Both the position numbers and the translations under genes were made by a program. Under the pieces are notes generated by a model that was not told the origin of the DNA, ran no database searches, and saw nothing but the letters and a program-made list of their open reading frames with translations. From Cladorhizidae sp. MBARI D1340-BT2 (taxonomy: Eukaryota > Porifera > Demospongiae > Poecilosclerida > Cladorhizidae): a stretch of 64,000 bases of DNA. Shown piece by piece: positions 12,206 through 20,439 of this stretch; the first letter of the stretch is position 1; every line of letters starts with the position of its first letter. The stretch covers positions 29,546,825 to 29,610,824 of the forward strand of contig JAQNBH010000014.1 in the NCBI GenBank assembly GCA_028752905.1. The letters are read 5' to 3'.

Positions 12206-13467
12206 CACAACTGGCCAGGACAATGATTCAGGACAAGGATAGAACCCAGGACAAGGACATAACCTCAACTAGCCAGGACAAGGATATAACCTCAGGACAA
12301 GGATATAACCTCAACTAGCCAGGACAAGGATATAGCCTCAACTAGCCAGGAAAAGGATATAGCCTCAACTAGCCAGGACAAGGATATAACCTCAACTAGC
12401 CAGGACAAGGATATAACTTCAACTAGCCAGGACAAGGATATAACCTCGACTAGCCAGAACATGGATATAGCCTCAACTAGCCAGGACAAGGATATAACCT
12501 CAACTAGCCAGGACAAGGATATAACCTCAACTAGCCAGGACAAGGATATAGCCTCAACTAGCCAGGAAAAGGATATAACCTCAACTAGCCAGGACAAGGA
12601 TATAACCTCAACTAGCCAGGACAAGGATATAACCTCAACTAGCCAGGACAAGGATATAACCTCAACTAGCCAGGACAAGGATATAGCCTCAACTAGCCAG
12701 GAAAAGGATATAACCTCAACTAGCCAGGACAAGGATATAACCTCAACTAGCCAGGACAAGGATATAACCTCAACTAGCCAGGACAAGGATATAGCCTCAA
12801 CTAGCCAGGACAAGGATATAACCTCAACTAGCCAGGACAAGGATATAACCTCAACTAGCCAGGACAAGGATATAGCCTCAACTAGCCAGGACAAGGATAT
12901 AACCTCAACTAGCCAGGACAAGGATATAACCTCAACTAGCCAGGACAAGGATATAACCTCAACTAGCCAGGACAAGGATATAGCCTCAACTAGTCAGGAC
13001 AAGGATATACAACCACAACTAGCCAGGACAAGGATATAACCTCAACTAGCCAGGACAAGGATATAACCTCAACTAGCCAGGACAAGGATATAGCCTCAAC
13101 TAGCCAGGAAAAGGATATAACCTAACTAGCCAGGACAAGGATATAACCACAACTAGCCAGGACAAGGATATAACCACAACTAGCCAGGACAAGGATATAA
13201 CCTCAACTAGCCAGGACAAGGATATAACCTCAACTAGCCAGGACAAGGATATAACCTCAACTAGCCAGGACAAGGATATAGCCTCAACTAGCCAGGAAAA
13301 GGATATAACCACAACTAGCCAGGACAAGGATATAACCTCAACTAGCCAGGACAAGGATATAACCTCAACTAGCCAGGACAAGGATATAGCCTCAACTAGC
13401 CAGGACAAGGACATAACCACAACTAGCCAGGACAAGGATATAACCTCAACTAGCCAGGACAAGGATA
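12206..13467. repeat. 27-bp minisatellite in gene 1 intron, about 46 copies
   Basis: Head-to-tail array of a 27-bp unit: AACCTCAACTAGCCAGG, then ACAAGGATAT. The first two or three units (12206-12300) are degenerate and the last ends at AAGGATAGGG. Variants include ACCTCAAC/GCCTCAAC/ACCACAAC and GGACAAGG/GGAAAAGG. Because 27 is a multiple of three and the unit has no stop in one frame on either strand, long open frames exist on both strands (12292-12975 minus, with repeating SWLVEVISL; 12461-13039 plus, with repeating DKDITSTSQ). I treat these as by-products of the repeat. Confidence 0.96.
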
Positions 13468-14152
13468 GGGTTATCTAACTGGTGACATGTGATCTAACTG
13501 GTGACATGTGCATATGTTCTAGTTTCCTTTAAACAATACCATTGTGGTTCTAATTTACATATATATATAATAATATTACATCATTAGACTGCCACAATAG
13601 ACATGCTGAACCATCCTTGAGTGCATTGCTCAAGAACGTTAAACCCTTCATTGCAACTTTACCGAATGGTTACTGAAGACTTACCAATTGTGACACTGTT
13701 CATGCATTTATGCAGTAATAGAAATCTGCCTTTGACCGTTGTCGGCTTTGAGCACTCTATAGCACTGTTCTTAACATTTAATGAAGCACACATTGTTTTA
13801 TATTTTCAACAAGGTGAGATAAAAGCAGATTTTGTAAAGGATGTGCCAAAGTGAGTTTAAGCTGATATTTGATTTCATATTTAGGCAGTTTAAGGATCTG
13901 TCATTGCCCCCGCCTATTTCAACACTGTATTACGTACAGGAGAAAAGCACACTCTCTGCTGGTATACTTTATTACCTGTACACGGTATAGCAGAAGCAGA
14001 CTAATGCGTGTACTGCATTATTTTTATTTTGGTCATGGCATTTAAACTTTTCCACTGCAGCAGGATTAAATAAGAACTGCTCAGTAATTGGTTGATTCAG
14101 ATTATATTGCACATTCCTGATAAATTTATTGTTGTTATTGTTGTTGCTGTAG
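13468..14152. other. Intronic sequence without recognised features
   Basis: Starts with a short direct repeat of ATCTAACTGGTGACATGTG (13474-13510). An open frame at 13621-13854 ends near a GTGAG sequence at 13813, but its peptide shows no recognisable motif and it is not needed to keep gene 1 in frame. The region ends in the polypyrimidine-rich acceptor TTGTTGTTGCTGTAG before 14153. Confidence 0.45.
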
Positions 14153-14193
14153 CTGTTGGCGTTGACAGCACAAGTGTACTACAAGTAGATGAG
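14153..14193 (+). CDS. Gene 1, 41-bp micro-exon
   Basis: A 41-base exon between an acceptor (TTGTTGCTGTAG|CT) and a donor (GATGAG|GTAAATG). Joined to the single base left by exon 4886-5114 it gives Ala, then VGVDSTSVLQVDE, and it ends in phase 0, the phase needed by the last exon. Without it, joining 5114 to 15300 hits a stop after a few codons. Phase consistency on both sides is the main evidence. The GV(D/P)ST segment followed by an acidic/His-Gln stretch also suits the SPAG8-like assignment. RNA evidence would be needed to exclude further small exons in the two introns. Confidence 0.6.
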
Positions 14194-14217
14194 GTAAATG
14201 ATGACTATTATGCATGT

Positions 14218-14297
14218 ATGTGTTGACTGTTGGTGCACTTAGTATATATTATGAGTTAGTATATAGTATGAGGCTGTGGTTAGTATGCAGTATGAAG
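14218..14297. repeat. 24-bp minisatellite, left part
   Basis: Degenerate copies of a roughly 24-bp unit built from TTAGTATATAGTATGAGGCT and GTAC. The array stops at about 14297, where an inserted element begins, and resumes at about 15062, so the insertion split one array. Confidence 0.7.
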
Positions 14298-14479
14298 CTG
14301 TACTTATACTACATCACGTCATCTGTGGCTAATCTGATTGGTTAATAACTATAGGTTACATAGGCGCGTAACCTACACTTTTAATTTTTTTGCTTTTTTT
14401 TTTTTTTTTTTGCAATAACTAAAGAAAATCAATACAAAAGTGGATGAGACAAAAGTGTACAAACACAACCAGTTAAACA

Positions 14480-14888
14480 CCATCTACCTCCGGGAATCGA
14501 CTACCTCCGGGAATCGAATTGGGAGGCGGCGGGTCCATAGCCCTTCCACAAGTTAATTGAGAGCCTTTGGAACAATGGCAAGTAGCTTCTGAGGGAGGGA
14601 TGCCCAAACGATGTCCTTGAAGGCGTCCTACCTCCCGAATAATCTTGGCTGCATCCTCGCTCCACCCCCCCCAGAGTCTCCCCGACCATAGGAATGAAGG
14701 TGACACCTACAGCCCTGCATGCCTCAGAAATGAGCTACCATTTTCCTTTCGATTCCCACGGAGAGGGCATGTCCCTGAGTGACAGCAGCCTCCTTCAATG
14801 TCCTGCCCTGAAGAGTAGATATAACATGTACATCTAAAGCAGCTGGTTGACCTCTCTTCCAAGTGGGCAAGAAAACATCGGAAGGACG
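14480..14888 (-). pseudogene. Retroelement ORF C-terminus remnant (restriction-like endonuclease type)
   Basis: On the minus strand from 14888, a 54-codon stretch is intact. It begins RPSDVFLPTWKRGQPAALDV and later contains TQGHALSVGIERKM, ending in an in-frame stop at about 14724. After frameshifts the same protein continues as WSEDAAKIIREVGRLQGHRL and a ...FQRLSINLWKG tail, to about 14500. The RP(S/A)D...W..G.PAALDV pattern recalls the PD-(D/E)xK-like endonuclease region after the reverse transcriptase in some invertebrate retroelements. That function is inference. A T-rich tract on the plus strand downstream would be the poly-A side. It is broken by a stop and frameshifts. The family is shared with 10020-10310 and 24370-24770. 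Confidence 0.6.
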
Positions 14889-14933
14889 ACTGATGCATGT
14901 AGTTTAGCGCGTGCGCAATGCAGTATAAGTAAG

Positions 14934-15054
14934 ATACAAAAGAGTCGGTTATGCGCCAGTGTAACCTACTCATTTGCTGTTACATTCCTCGGCTTCGCCT
15001 CGGGGTAACCGCAAACTCGGAGGTTACATAGGCGCATAACCGACTCTTTTGTAT
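14934..15054. repeat. Inverted repeat, 24-bp perfect arms
   Basis: Left arm 14934-14957 (starts ATACAAAAGAGTCGG) is the perfect reverse complement of 15031-15054 (GGCGCATAACCGACTC...). With two mismatches the pairing extends inward over GTGTAACCT/AGGTTACAT, giving about 34-bp arms. The loop contains a second hairpin around CCTCGGCTTCGCCTCGG (about 14988-15004). This is the right side of the composite element above. Confidence 0.85.
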
Positions 15055-15061
15055 AGGCTAT

Positions 15062-15290
15062 CCTATACTTAGTATACAGTATGAAGCTGCACTTAGTATA
15101 CAGAATGAAGCTGTACTTAGTGTACAGTATGAGGCTATACATAGTATACAGTATGAGGCTGTACTTATTATATAGTATGAGGCTGTACTTATTATATAGT
15201 ATGAGGCTGTACTTAGTATATAGCATGAGGCTGTACTTAGTATACAGTATGAAGCTGTACTTAGTATATAGTATGAGTCTGTACTTTGAT
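15062..15290. repeat. 24-bp minisatellite, right part
   Basis: About nine copies of a 24-bp unit (TATGAGGCTGTACTTAGTATACAG, with variants GAAGCTG and TATTATATAG). It ends just before the acceptor of the last exon of gene 1. Being a multiple of three, it extends the open frame of that exon upstream and opens a minus-strand frame (14966-15226). Both are artefacts. Confidence 0.9.
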
Positions 15291-15299
15291 TTTCTACAG

Positions 15300-15446
15300 G
15301 TCCACCACCAGTTGGATGAACTTCCTGTGAGCTACTGGAGTCAGCATGTGCATGAAGTGACTGGCACTACTCTATCACTTAATACCAAGACACCATTTGC
15401 AAAGAACTCAACATTTAGCTGTCCTATTGAACAACAATTAGACTGA
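15300..15446 (+). CDS. Gene 1, terminal exon: SPAG8-like C-terminus
   Basis: Exon of 147 bases including the TGA stop (15444-15446), preceded by the acceptor TTGATTTTCTACAG and entered in phase 0 from the micro-exon. The peptide reads VHHQLDELPVSYWSQHVHEV, then TGTTLSLNTKTPFAKNSTFS, and ends CPIEQQLD. A W-x-x-H-x-x-x-V-T-G segment followed by (T/S)PF.KN..FS.PI is the expected tail of SPAG8-type ciliary microtubule inner proteins (recalled pattern, not an alignment). Such proteins sit inside axonemal doublet microtubules. The three visible exons give about 137 residues of C-terminal sequence. No clean AATAAA was seen in the next few hundred bases. Confidence 0.75.
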   Translation, partial: VHHQLDELPVSYWSQHVHEVTGTTLSLNTKTPFAKNSTFSCPIEQQLD

Positions 15447-16056
15447 AAATGTAATAACTGAAGCAAAGAGAGTTAAAGGCCTGTCCACACCACACAATGA
15501 AGTAGATCTTTAAAAAATATTTCCGTTCACCCACACTATAAAACATTTTCTTTTGGTTTTAAGTCACAAAATGCACCTGATGCCACTCATCGATACTTTT
15601 TTTGGTTGAAATTGTGGGTTGGTTATCAAAAAGAATACATGCCTGCATTTACCAGCTTATATAATATACCTTTGTAGTTTTCCCCAATCAAGTCCACATA
15701 ATTCATAATTTCTTGTCACTTTTCTCCCCACTAACCCATTAGCATGTTTTGCTGGCCTGCCGCACCACTATTGCACCCCACCTCATTCTGCACTACATCT
15801 ATAAAAGTTGTCAGAAATTTATTTTCTGACAAATTATTGCACATCACACCTTCCTTGCTATAAAATAGATATATAGCTACCACATGCTTCACATGTTCCC
15901 ATGTTCATGAGCACACCTGTCAACCTATCAGTTAACAGGTGGCTACATGAAGTGTAGGTAATACACTTCTAGTCGTATTATATAATTATATATATATATA
16001 ATCATTAATAATTATGACCTTAATATGACCTTCACAATAACAAAATACTAATACAA
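15447..16056. other. 3' flank of gene 1, AT-rich, no gene
   Basis: Probable 3' UTR followed by AT-rich intergenic sequence. It contains TATAAAA-type words but no canonical AATAAA close to the stop, and a short AT dinucleotide run near 15980-16000. No coding motif was seen. Confidence 0.5.
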
Positions 16057-16224
16057 GTTTCATTTAGAAAATTGTCCAAGGGGGGGGGGGGGGCAACAGG
16101 AGGAATGGAGCATGATGGTTAAAGATGTGACAAAGTTTCTAATGAATTTTAATAATACAATTTCCAAGGGGGGGGGGGGGGGGGCAAAAAGGTTCCAAGC
16201 CCCCCCCCCCTACCTAAATGAAAC
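16057..16224. mobile_element. MITE-like element with poly-G tracts
   Basis: An 11-bp perfect terminal inverted repeat, GTTTCATTTAG (16057-16067) and CTAAATGAAAC (16214-16224), encloses 146 bp. Two G homopolymers (about 16080-16094 and 16168-16184) and a C homopolymer (16200-16210) lie inside. The two G tracts follow similar words (TTGTCCAAGGG and TTTCCAAGGG), so the inside is partly duplicated. No ORF. No clear target-site duplication was seen. Confidence 0.5.
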
Positions 16225-16471
16225 CCTGGATAGTGTCCAGAAGCAGACCAGTTGTCTTTTCAGGAATTTGATATAAAAAAATTACCAATTCACGTGTGCT
16301 GGAACGTCGATATCGCCTGTTTGTCGATGGCAGCCAACCAAGTCATCCATTGGATGCTTCCTCCCAGAAAGTGATCGTCGAACACATTGTCGTCGGCGTC
16401 GCTCAATCTCCTGCTCTTACACCCATTCCAGTTTGACCAATTTTGGTTGCCTACTCCTAATACTCTCTGTA

Positions 16472-16495
16472 GATGTGGAAACCAATTCAGGTCCT
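16472..16495 (+). other. 2A-like motif in the LINE 5' region
   Basis: The frame reads LLLILSVDVETNSGPGT. The 2A ribosome-skipping consensus ends D-V/I-E-x-N-P-G-P. Here the penultimate block is NSGP, a Pro-to-Ser change at a residue essential for the reaction. The hydrophobic stretch before it is also typical. 2A-like sequences at the N-terminus of APE-type LINEs are known from other invertebrates. This copy is expected to be non-functional. Confidence 0.6.
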
Positions 16496-16547
16496 GGAAC
16501 AGTCGACACTGTCAATACAAGCAGGTCCTCCACAGAAGATACAGAAA

Positions 16548-16720
16548 GAAGTTGAGTGCCCTATCTGTGAGGAGCCTATCATTGATATTTCAAGAGGCAG
16601 AAGGCTCATGGATCAATTTTTTGTGAAGGTGCCTGCTAGAGCTGGATCCACCGTAGTTGCGCAGGCCTCAACAAGGCAAGACTTGTTTCTAATTCTCCCG
16701 ATACTTTCAACTGTCCTCAC
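16548..16720 (+). pseudogene. LINE PHD-type zinc finger remnant
   Basis: Starts EVECPICEEPIID. After a frameshift and an in-frame stop it continues CEGAC, then SWIHRSCAGLNKARLVSNSP, and closes with CPHC. The C4HC3 spacing (CPIC...CEGAC...WIHR.C...CPHC) is that of a PHD finger, as found near the N-terminus of some LINE proteins. Disabled by at least one frameshift and two stops. Confidence 0.65.
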
Positions 16721-17479
16721 TGTTGACTCTCTTCCCTGGAAGCGTCGGTTGCAATGCTGGTAGCTGAAGTGTAACAACTTAAGAAAGTGAAGATAGATAC
16801 GTCTACCTCCAACTCTCTAACAAGTGTCTCTTCTTCTTCTTCTCCCCCTTAAGCTCAGGAACCTGTATCAAAATCGTCCAGAACCCCTGCTCTTGATCAC
16901 GTCAAATCTTGTCAGCTGGACAGCTCAATATTGTCTTCTCTGGTGTAGCTGAATGTGCCGCAGGTACTTGTAGAGTGCAGAGACAGTCCCAGGACCAGAT
17001 AAAGTAGTAGTAGATTTAAAAACAATCAACCCTTTGGTCAGTAACCTCGCTATCAAGGACTTGGTCAATTTCAAAGTGGACAATCGTCGCCGGTTACTAG
17101 TGAAGTTCGTTAGAACTGCAGACGTTAGCAACATCCTCTCAAATTCTCATGCTCGGTCGCTCCTTTTATATCAAACCAGACTTGCCTCCTATCCAATGTG
17201 CCAGAGAGAAGAGTCTCTTATAGGAAAGATGGTCACTTATCCAAGCAGGCACAGACCGTAAGTCTATCAAACTAAGTAAATCATCAATCTTTGTCAAAAA
17301 TGTTCTATTTGGTAACCTAGACTCCTTCAACATCTTTGTATGCCACCAGCCCACACAGAATTCTGACTCTCATGTCAGTCAATCAATATCTGATCAAAAC
17401 CCTGAATTCTCTCTCAAAATCATTATGATCACAAGTGACACCTTATCAACACCTTTTCAGTCAATCTGTACATCTAACG

Positions 17480-18330
17480 AGGAACTCTCTGATTATCAAC
17501 CACTTAATACACGTAGTCTAGCTCTCTCACCTAATCAACTTTGCCTACTCCTCTAACTACTATATCCTATGCGACCGAAACCTGGCTCTCCAATAAAATG
17601 AAATAATCCCTAAGGTATAGGATCAAAAAGACAGATCTTCTAGAGGTGGAGGGTGTCCTTGTTGCTGTAAAACAGATTTTCTAGAGGTGAGGGTGTCCTT
17701 GTTGCTGTGAAGACAGATCTTCTAGAGGTGAGGGTGTCCTTGTTGCTGTAAATTATTTGATTCCCTCTTCACTTGTTTCCGTCAGCATCGGTACCCCACT
17801 AAATGTCATTCTCTGCACAGTTTACATTCCCCCAAATTCTACAGACGATTAAGATAGGTCTATGATTAACTACTTATCCTTTCTTACTTCCAACTCTAAC
17901 CAAGTGGTAATTATAGGAGACTTCAATTTCCCAGATGTGTACTGGCTCTCATTAACTAGCTCAACTTCCTCTTCCAGTCTCTTTTGTGATTTTGTGTTCA
18001 GAAACAACCTGCCTCAACCAGTTCTATCCCCCACCCACATTAAAGGAATCTTATTCTCACCAACAACGATGAACTTTTACAGGAGATTATTGTACACGAT
18101 CAGCAAGCAGACTCAACCCATCCAAATAATTCACTTTATGATCACTTTCAAGCTTTATGTCACCTGTCCCTGTGAATCCTTGGTAGTGTTGGACTATCCA
18201 AAAGCAGACTGAGAAGGAATGGACAACCACTTGTTGGACTCTGACATCTGATGATGTGGAGTCAACTTTGAAATCGATAGTGATGGATGCCAAGAATTTA
18301 TTCATACCAAAAGTCTAACTAAGATCTCAC
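17480..18330 (+). pseudogene. LINE endonuclease domain remnant
   Basis: Fragments of an apurinic-type endonuclease in several frames: RSSRGGG followed by a GGGVLVAV-like block near 17640, a VIIGDFNFPDVYW block at 17907-17946, and a DFVFRNNLPQPV...THIKG block at about 17986-18048, then TNNDELL. GDFN is a catalytic-motif block of this endonuclease/exonuclease/phosphatase fold. The region is frameshifted and contains a 41-bp triplication (17631-17753). Confidence 0.7.
17631..17753 (+). repeat. 41-bp tandem triplication inside the LINE endonuclease
   Basis: Three near-identical 41-bp units starting at 17631, 17672 and 17713, each opening ACAGAT(C/T)TTCTAGAGGTG and ending TCCTTGTTGCTGT. The unit covers the RSSRGGGVLVAV endonuclease block. 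Because 41 is not a multiple of three, the triplication also breaks the frame. Confidence 0.9.
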
Positions 18331-18559
18331 CAGTACCCAAAGTGGCTCAACTCCGTCACCACATAAATGCCTCAAGTCTCTGAGAAGGAAATATAACAAA
18401 AATCCAAACCAAATATTAATGGAGAAACTGAAACAAGTGAAGGAAAACTTTAGTTGTACTCAGTCAGCTAAAGCCCAATTCCAAAGGAATCTACCCAATG
18501 ACTTCACAGAGAATAAGAACTCAAACATCTTCAAATACATCAATTACCTAAAGGAAGGT

Positions 18560-20200
18560 GGTGTAATCCCTCTACAGTTTATCATGGCTCCAAACAAGTG
18601 TCAACACACTTGGACAGAGCTACCTTATTCAATTCTTACTTTCACTCAGTTTTTACAAAATAGCTCCTTCGTACTTCCTCCGCTGAATCAGCTGCCTGTT
18701 AAAGACACCATTTATTCGAATTCACTAAATCTGACATTTTTGAAGCACTATCTTTTCTGGACGTTTCTAAATCCATGTCCATTGACAAGACTGGTCCTAA
18801 AGTACTGAAGTATTGTGCTCTGGACCTGTATCAATCCCTACACCATTTGTTCGATATCAGTTTGACCAAACATGCTACACCAGCAGAATGGTGCATACAT
18901 TGTATATCGCCCATCCAACAAGTCAGGCGATAGAGCATCAGTATCTAACTATCGTCCAATCTCCCTTCTCTGCTCCACCTCTAAACTTCTTGAGCACATT
19001 ATCTACGACAAGATCATTGATCCTCTTGCATCCACTATCTCCCCAGCACGATTTGGTTTCCTCAGGAAACACTCATCTCTGCAACAACTGTTATTTTTTA
19101 AAAACAACATCCTCAGATGTAAAGAAAAAAGCCCCTGATATTCTTGGATTTTATAAAGGCTTTCGATAGTGTTCCTCATAATGAGTTGCTCATCAAACTA
19201 TGGTCTAAAGGTGTTATGGGTACTCTCTGGCTATGGTTGAAAGGGTATCTAACTGGTAGAATGCATTGCATTTGTCTGGGTGGCAGTCACTCTGAATTTC
19301 TGCCAGTTGTATCCGGTGTTCGCCAAGGAAGCATTCTGGTATCTTCCAGAATACTCGCAGTAACTCCTCTAATGTATGCAGATGATGCTAAATATGGGGG
19401 ATCAATCAGGAACTCTGATGACTGCGATCGTCTCCAAGAGGATCTTAACTCTCTACATGACTGGATTCTCATCTGGAAACTGAACTTCAAGGAGTCCAAG
19501 TGTGTGCACATCAGATTCTGCCGATCTGAGCCTGGCGTGGAACACACCCACCTTATCAACAACAATAGCAATCCTGCCAAAGTGAACCATAGGGATCTTG
19601 GAGTGATAGTATCTTCGGATCTATCCTGGCAGTCTCACCACAACCACATTGCTGCAAGAGCCTATAGAGTCCCGGGACTTCTTCGTAGGACGTTCGGTGC
19701 TATTGATTCTGTCAAAGAGAAAAAGATCCTTTACACTTCACTCATCTGTTCCCACTTACTCTACTGCTCTCCAATCTGGCACCCTCAACTCATCAAAGTC
19801 ATAGTGAAGCAAGAGAATATCCAACGAAGAGCAAGTAAATACATACCAAATGATTATGCATCCAACGATAAGTGGAGACTTATTGCTCTCCAGCTCCTGC
19901 CACTAATACCAACTTGAACTTAACGATATCTTGTTCTGCCTCAGCAAGTAGCATCAAGTTACCCTCTGACCATTTCCAATTTCATCACCTTCAATACCAA
20001 CTCCACTAGATCTGCTACTCACTCGTAAATGTTGCATACTCACTCAATCACAAATCACTCAAAACATTTATACTTGAACAGACTACCTCGTTTATGGAAC
20101 TCCCTTCCACCATTTGACCTAGAAGCATCCATCATCACTACAAAAGCAAAGCTTAAAGATCTCTTCTATAATCATTTCATCATCAATTTGACTCTAGTAA
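18560..20200 (+). pseudogene. LINE reverse transcriptase remnant
   Basis: The longest intact part, 19144-19914, contains DFIKAFDSVPHN (RT motif A type), SGVRQGSI (motif B) and LMYADDAK (motif C, catalytic YADD). It continues through the thumb region with SKCVHIRF, DLGVIVSSDLSW and YCSPIWHP. Between SGVRQGSI and YADD the spacing is shorter than usual and the expected hydrophobic segment is missing, suggesting a small internal deletion. Upstream motifs are scattered over frames from 18560. After a stop at 19915, C-terminal sequence reappears at 20029-20200. It cannot encode an active enzyme. Confidence 0.85.
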
Positions 20201-20439
20201 TCCCTGTTCTTACCACTTCCAATGTCCCTGCTCTAAATGTTCATATATACCCCCATTACCAACCTTTTAATTGCATGTTAATGCTTCTAGCTTAAAGCTT
20301 CAGTAAGCTCCCATTTTTAGTTGTGTATCTGTACTTATGTTCATATCCGGTATAACGTGTACTGTAAAGCATTAAAAAATAAGAATAAAAAAATAATAAT
20401 AATCAACCGAATAATAATCACCCGAATGCTTCCCTACAG

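Larger units (their letters stand above)
14340..15062. mobile_element. Inserted foldback/TIR-type composite element
   Basis: Between the two halves of the 24-bp minisatellite lies about 760 bp of foreign sequence. The word AGGTTACATAGGCGC(G/A)TAACC occurs at 14353-14373 and 15021-15041 in direct orientation, and in near-inverted form at 14945-14968. The 14351-14969 piece is therefore bounded by roughly 20-25-bp terminal inverted repeats, and a second partial copy of the terminus forms a foldback at its right side. Inside are a T-rich tract (14386-14411, which reads as poly-A on the minus strand) and a minus-strand retroelement ORF remnant. It could be a non-autonomous TIR element that captured the remnant, or a retroelement copy inserted into a TIR element. 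Confidence 0.5.
16275..20400 (+). mobile_element. Decayed non-LTR retrotransposon (LINE, CR1/L2-like group)
   Basis: Nearly complete but inactive element. In order: a 5' region with a 2A-like motif (16472-16495), a PHD-type zinc finger (about 16548-16720), an endonuclease/exonuclease-fold domain (about 17480-18170, with GDFNFPDVYW at 17916), a reverse transcriptase (about 18560-19400, with YADD at 19375-19386), a thumb/C-terminal part to about 20200 (LNRLPRLWNSLPPFDLEAS), and a 3' UTR ending in an A-rich AATAA-type tail (20370-20400). Frameshifts and stops are frequent. The domain order and PHD finger suggest the CR1/L2 side of the LINE tree. I did not place it more finely. No target-site duplication was identified. 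Confidence 0.85.

Noticed and set aside
13621..13854. Open frame with a GTGAG donor-like sequence inside
   Set aside because: The peptide has no motif. Gene 1 is in frame without it using the 41-bp exon.
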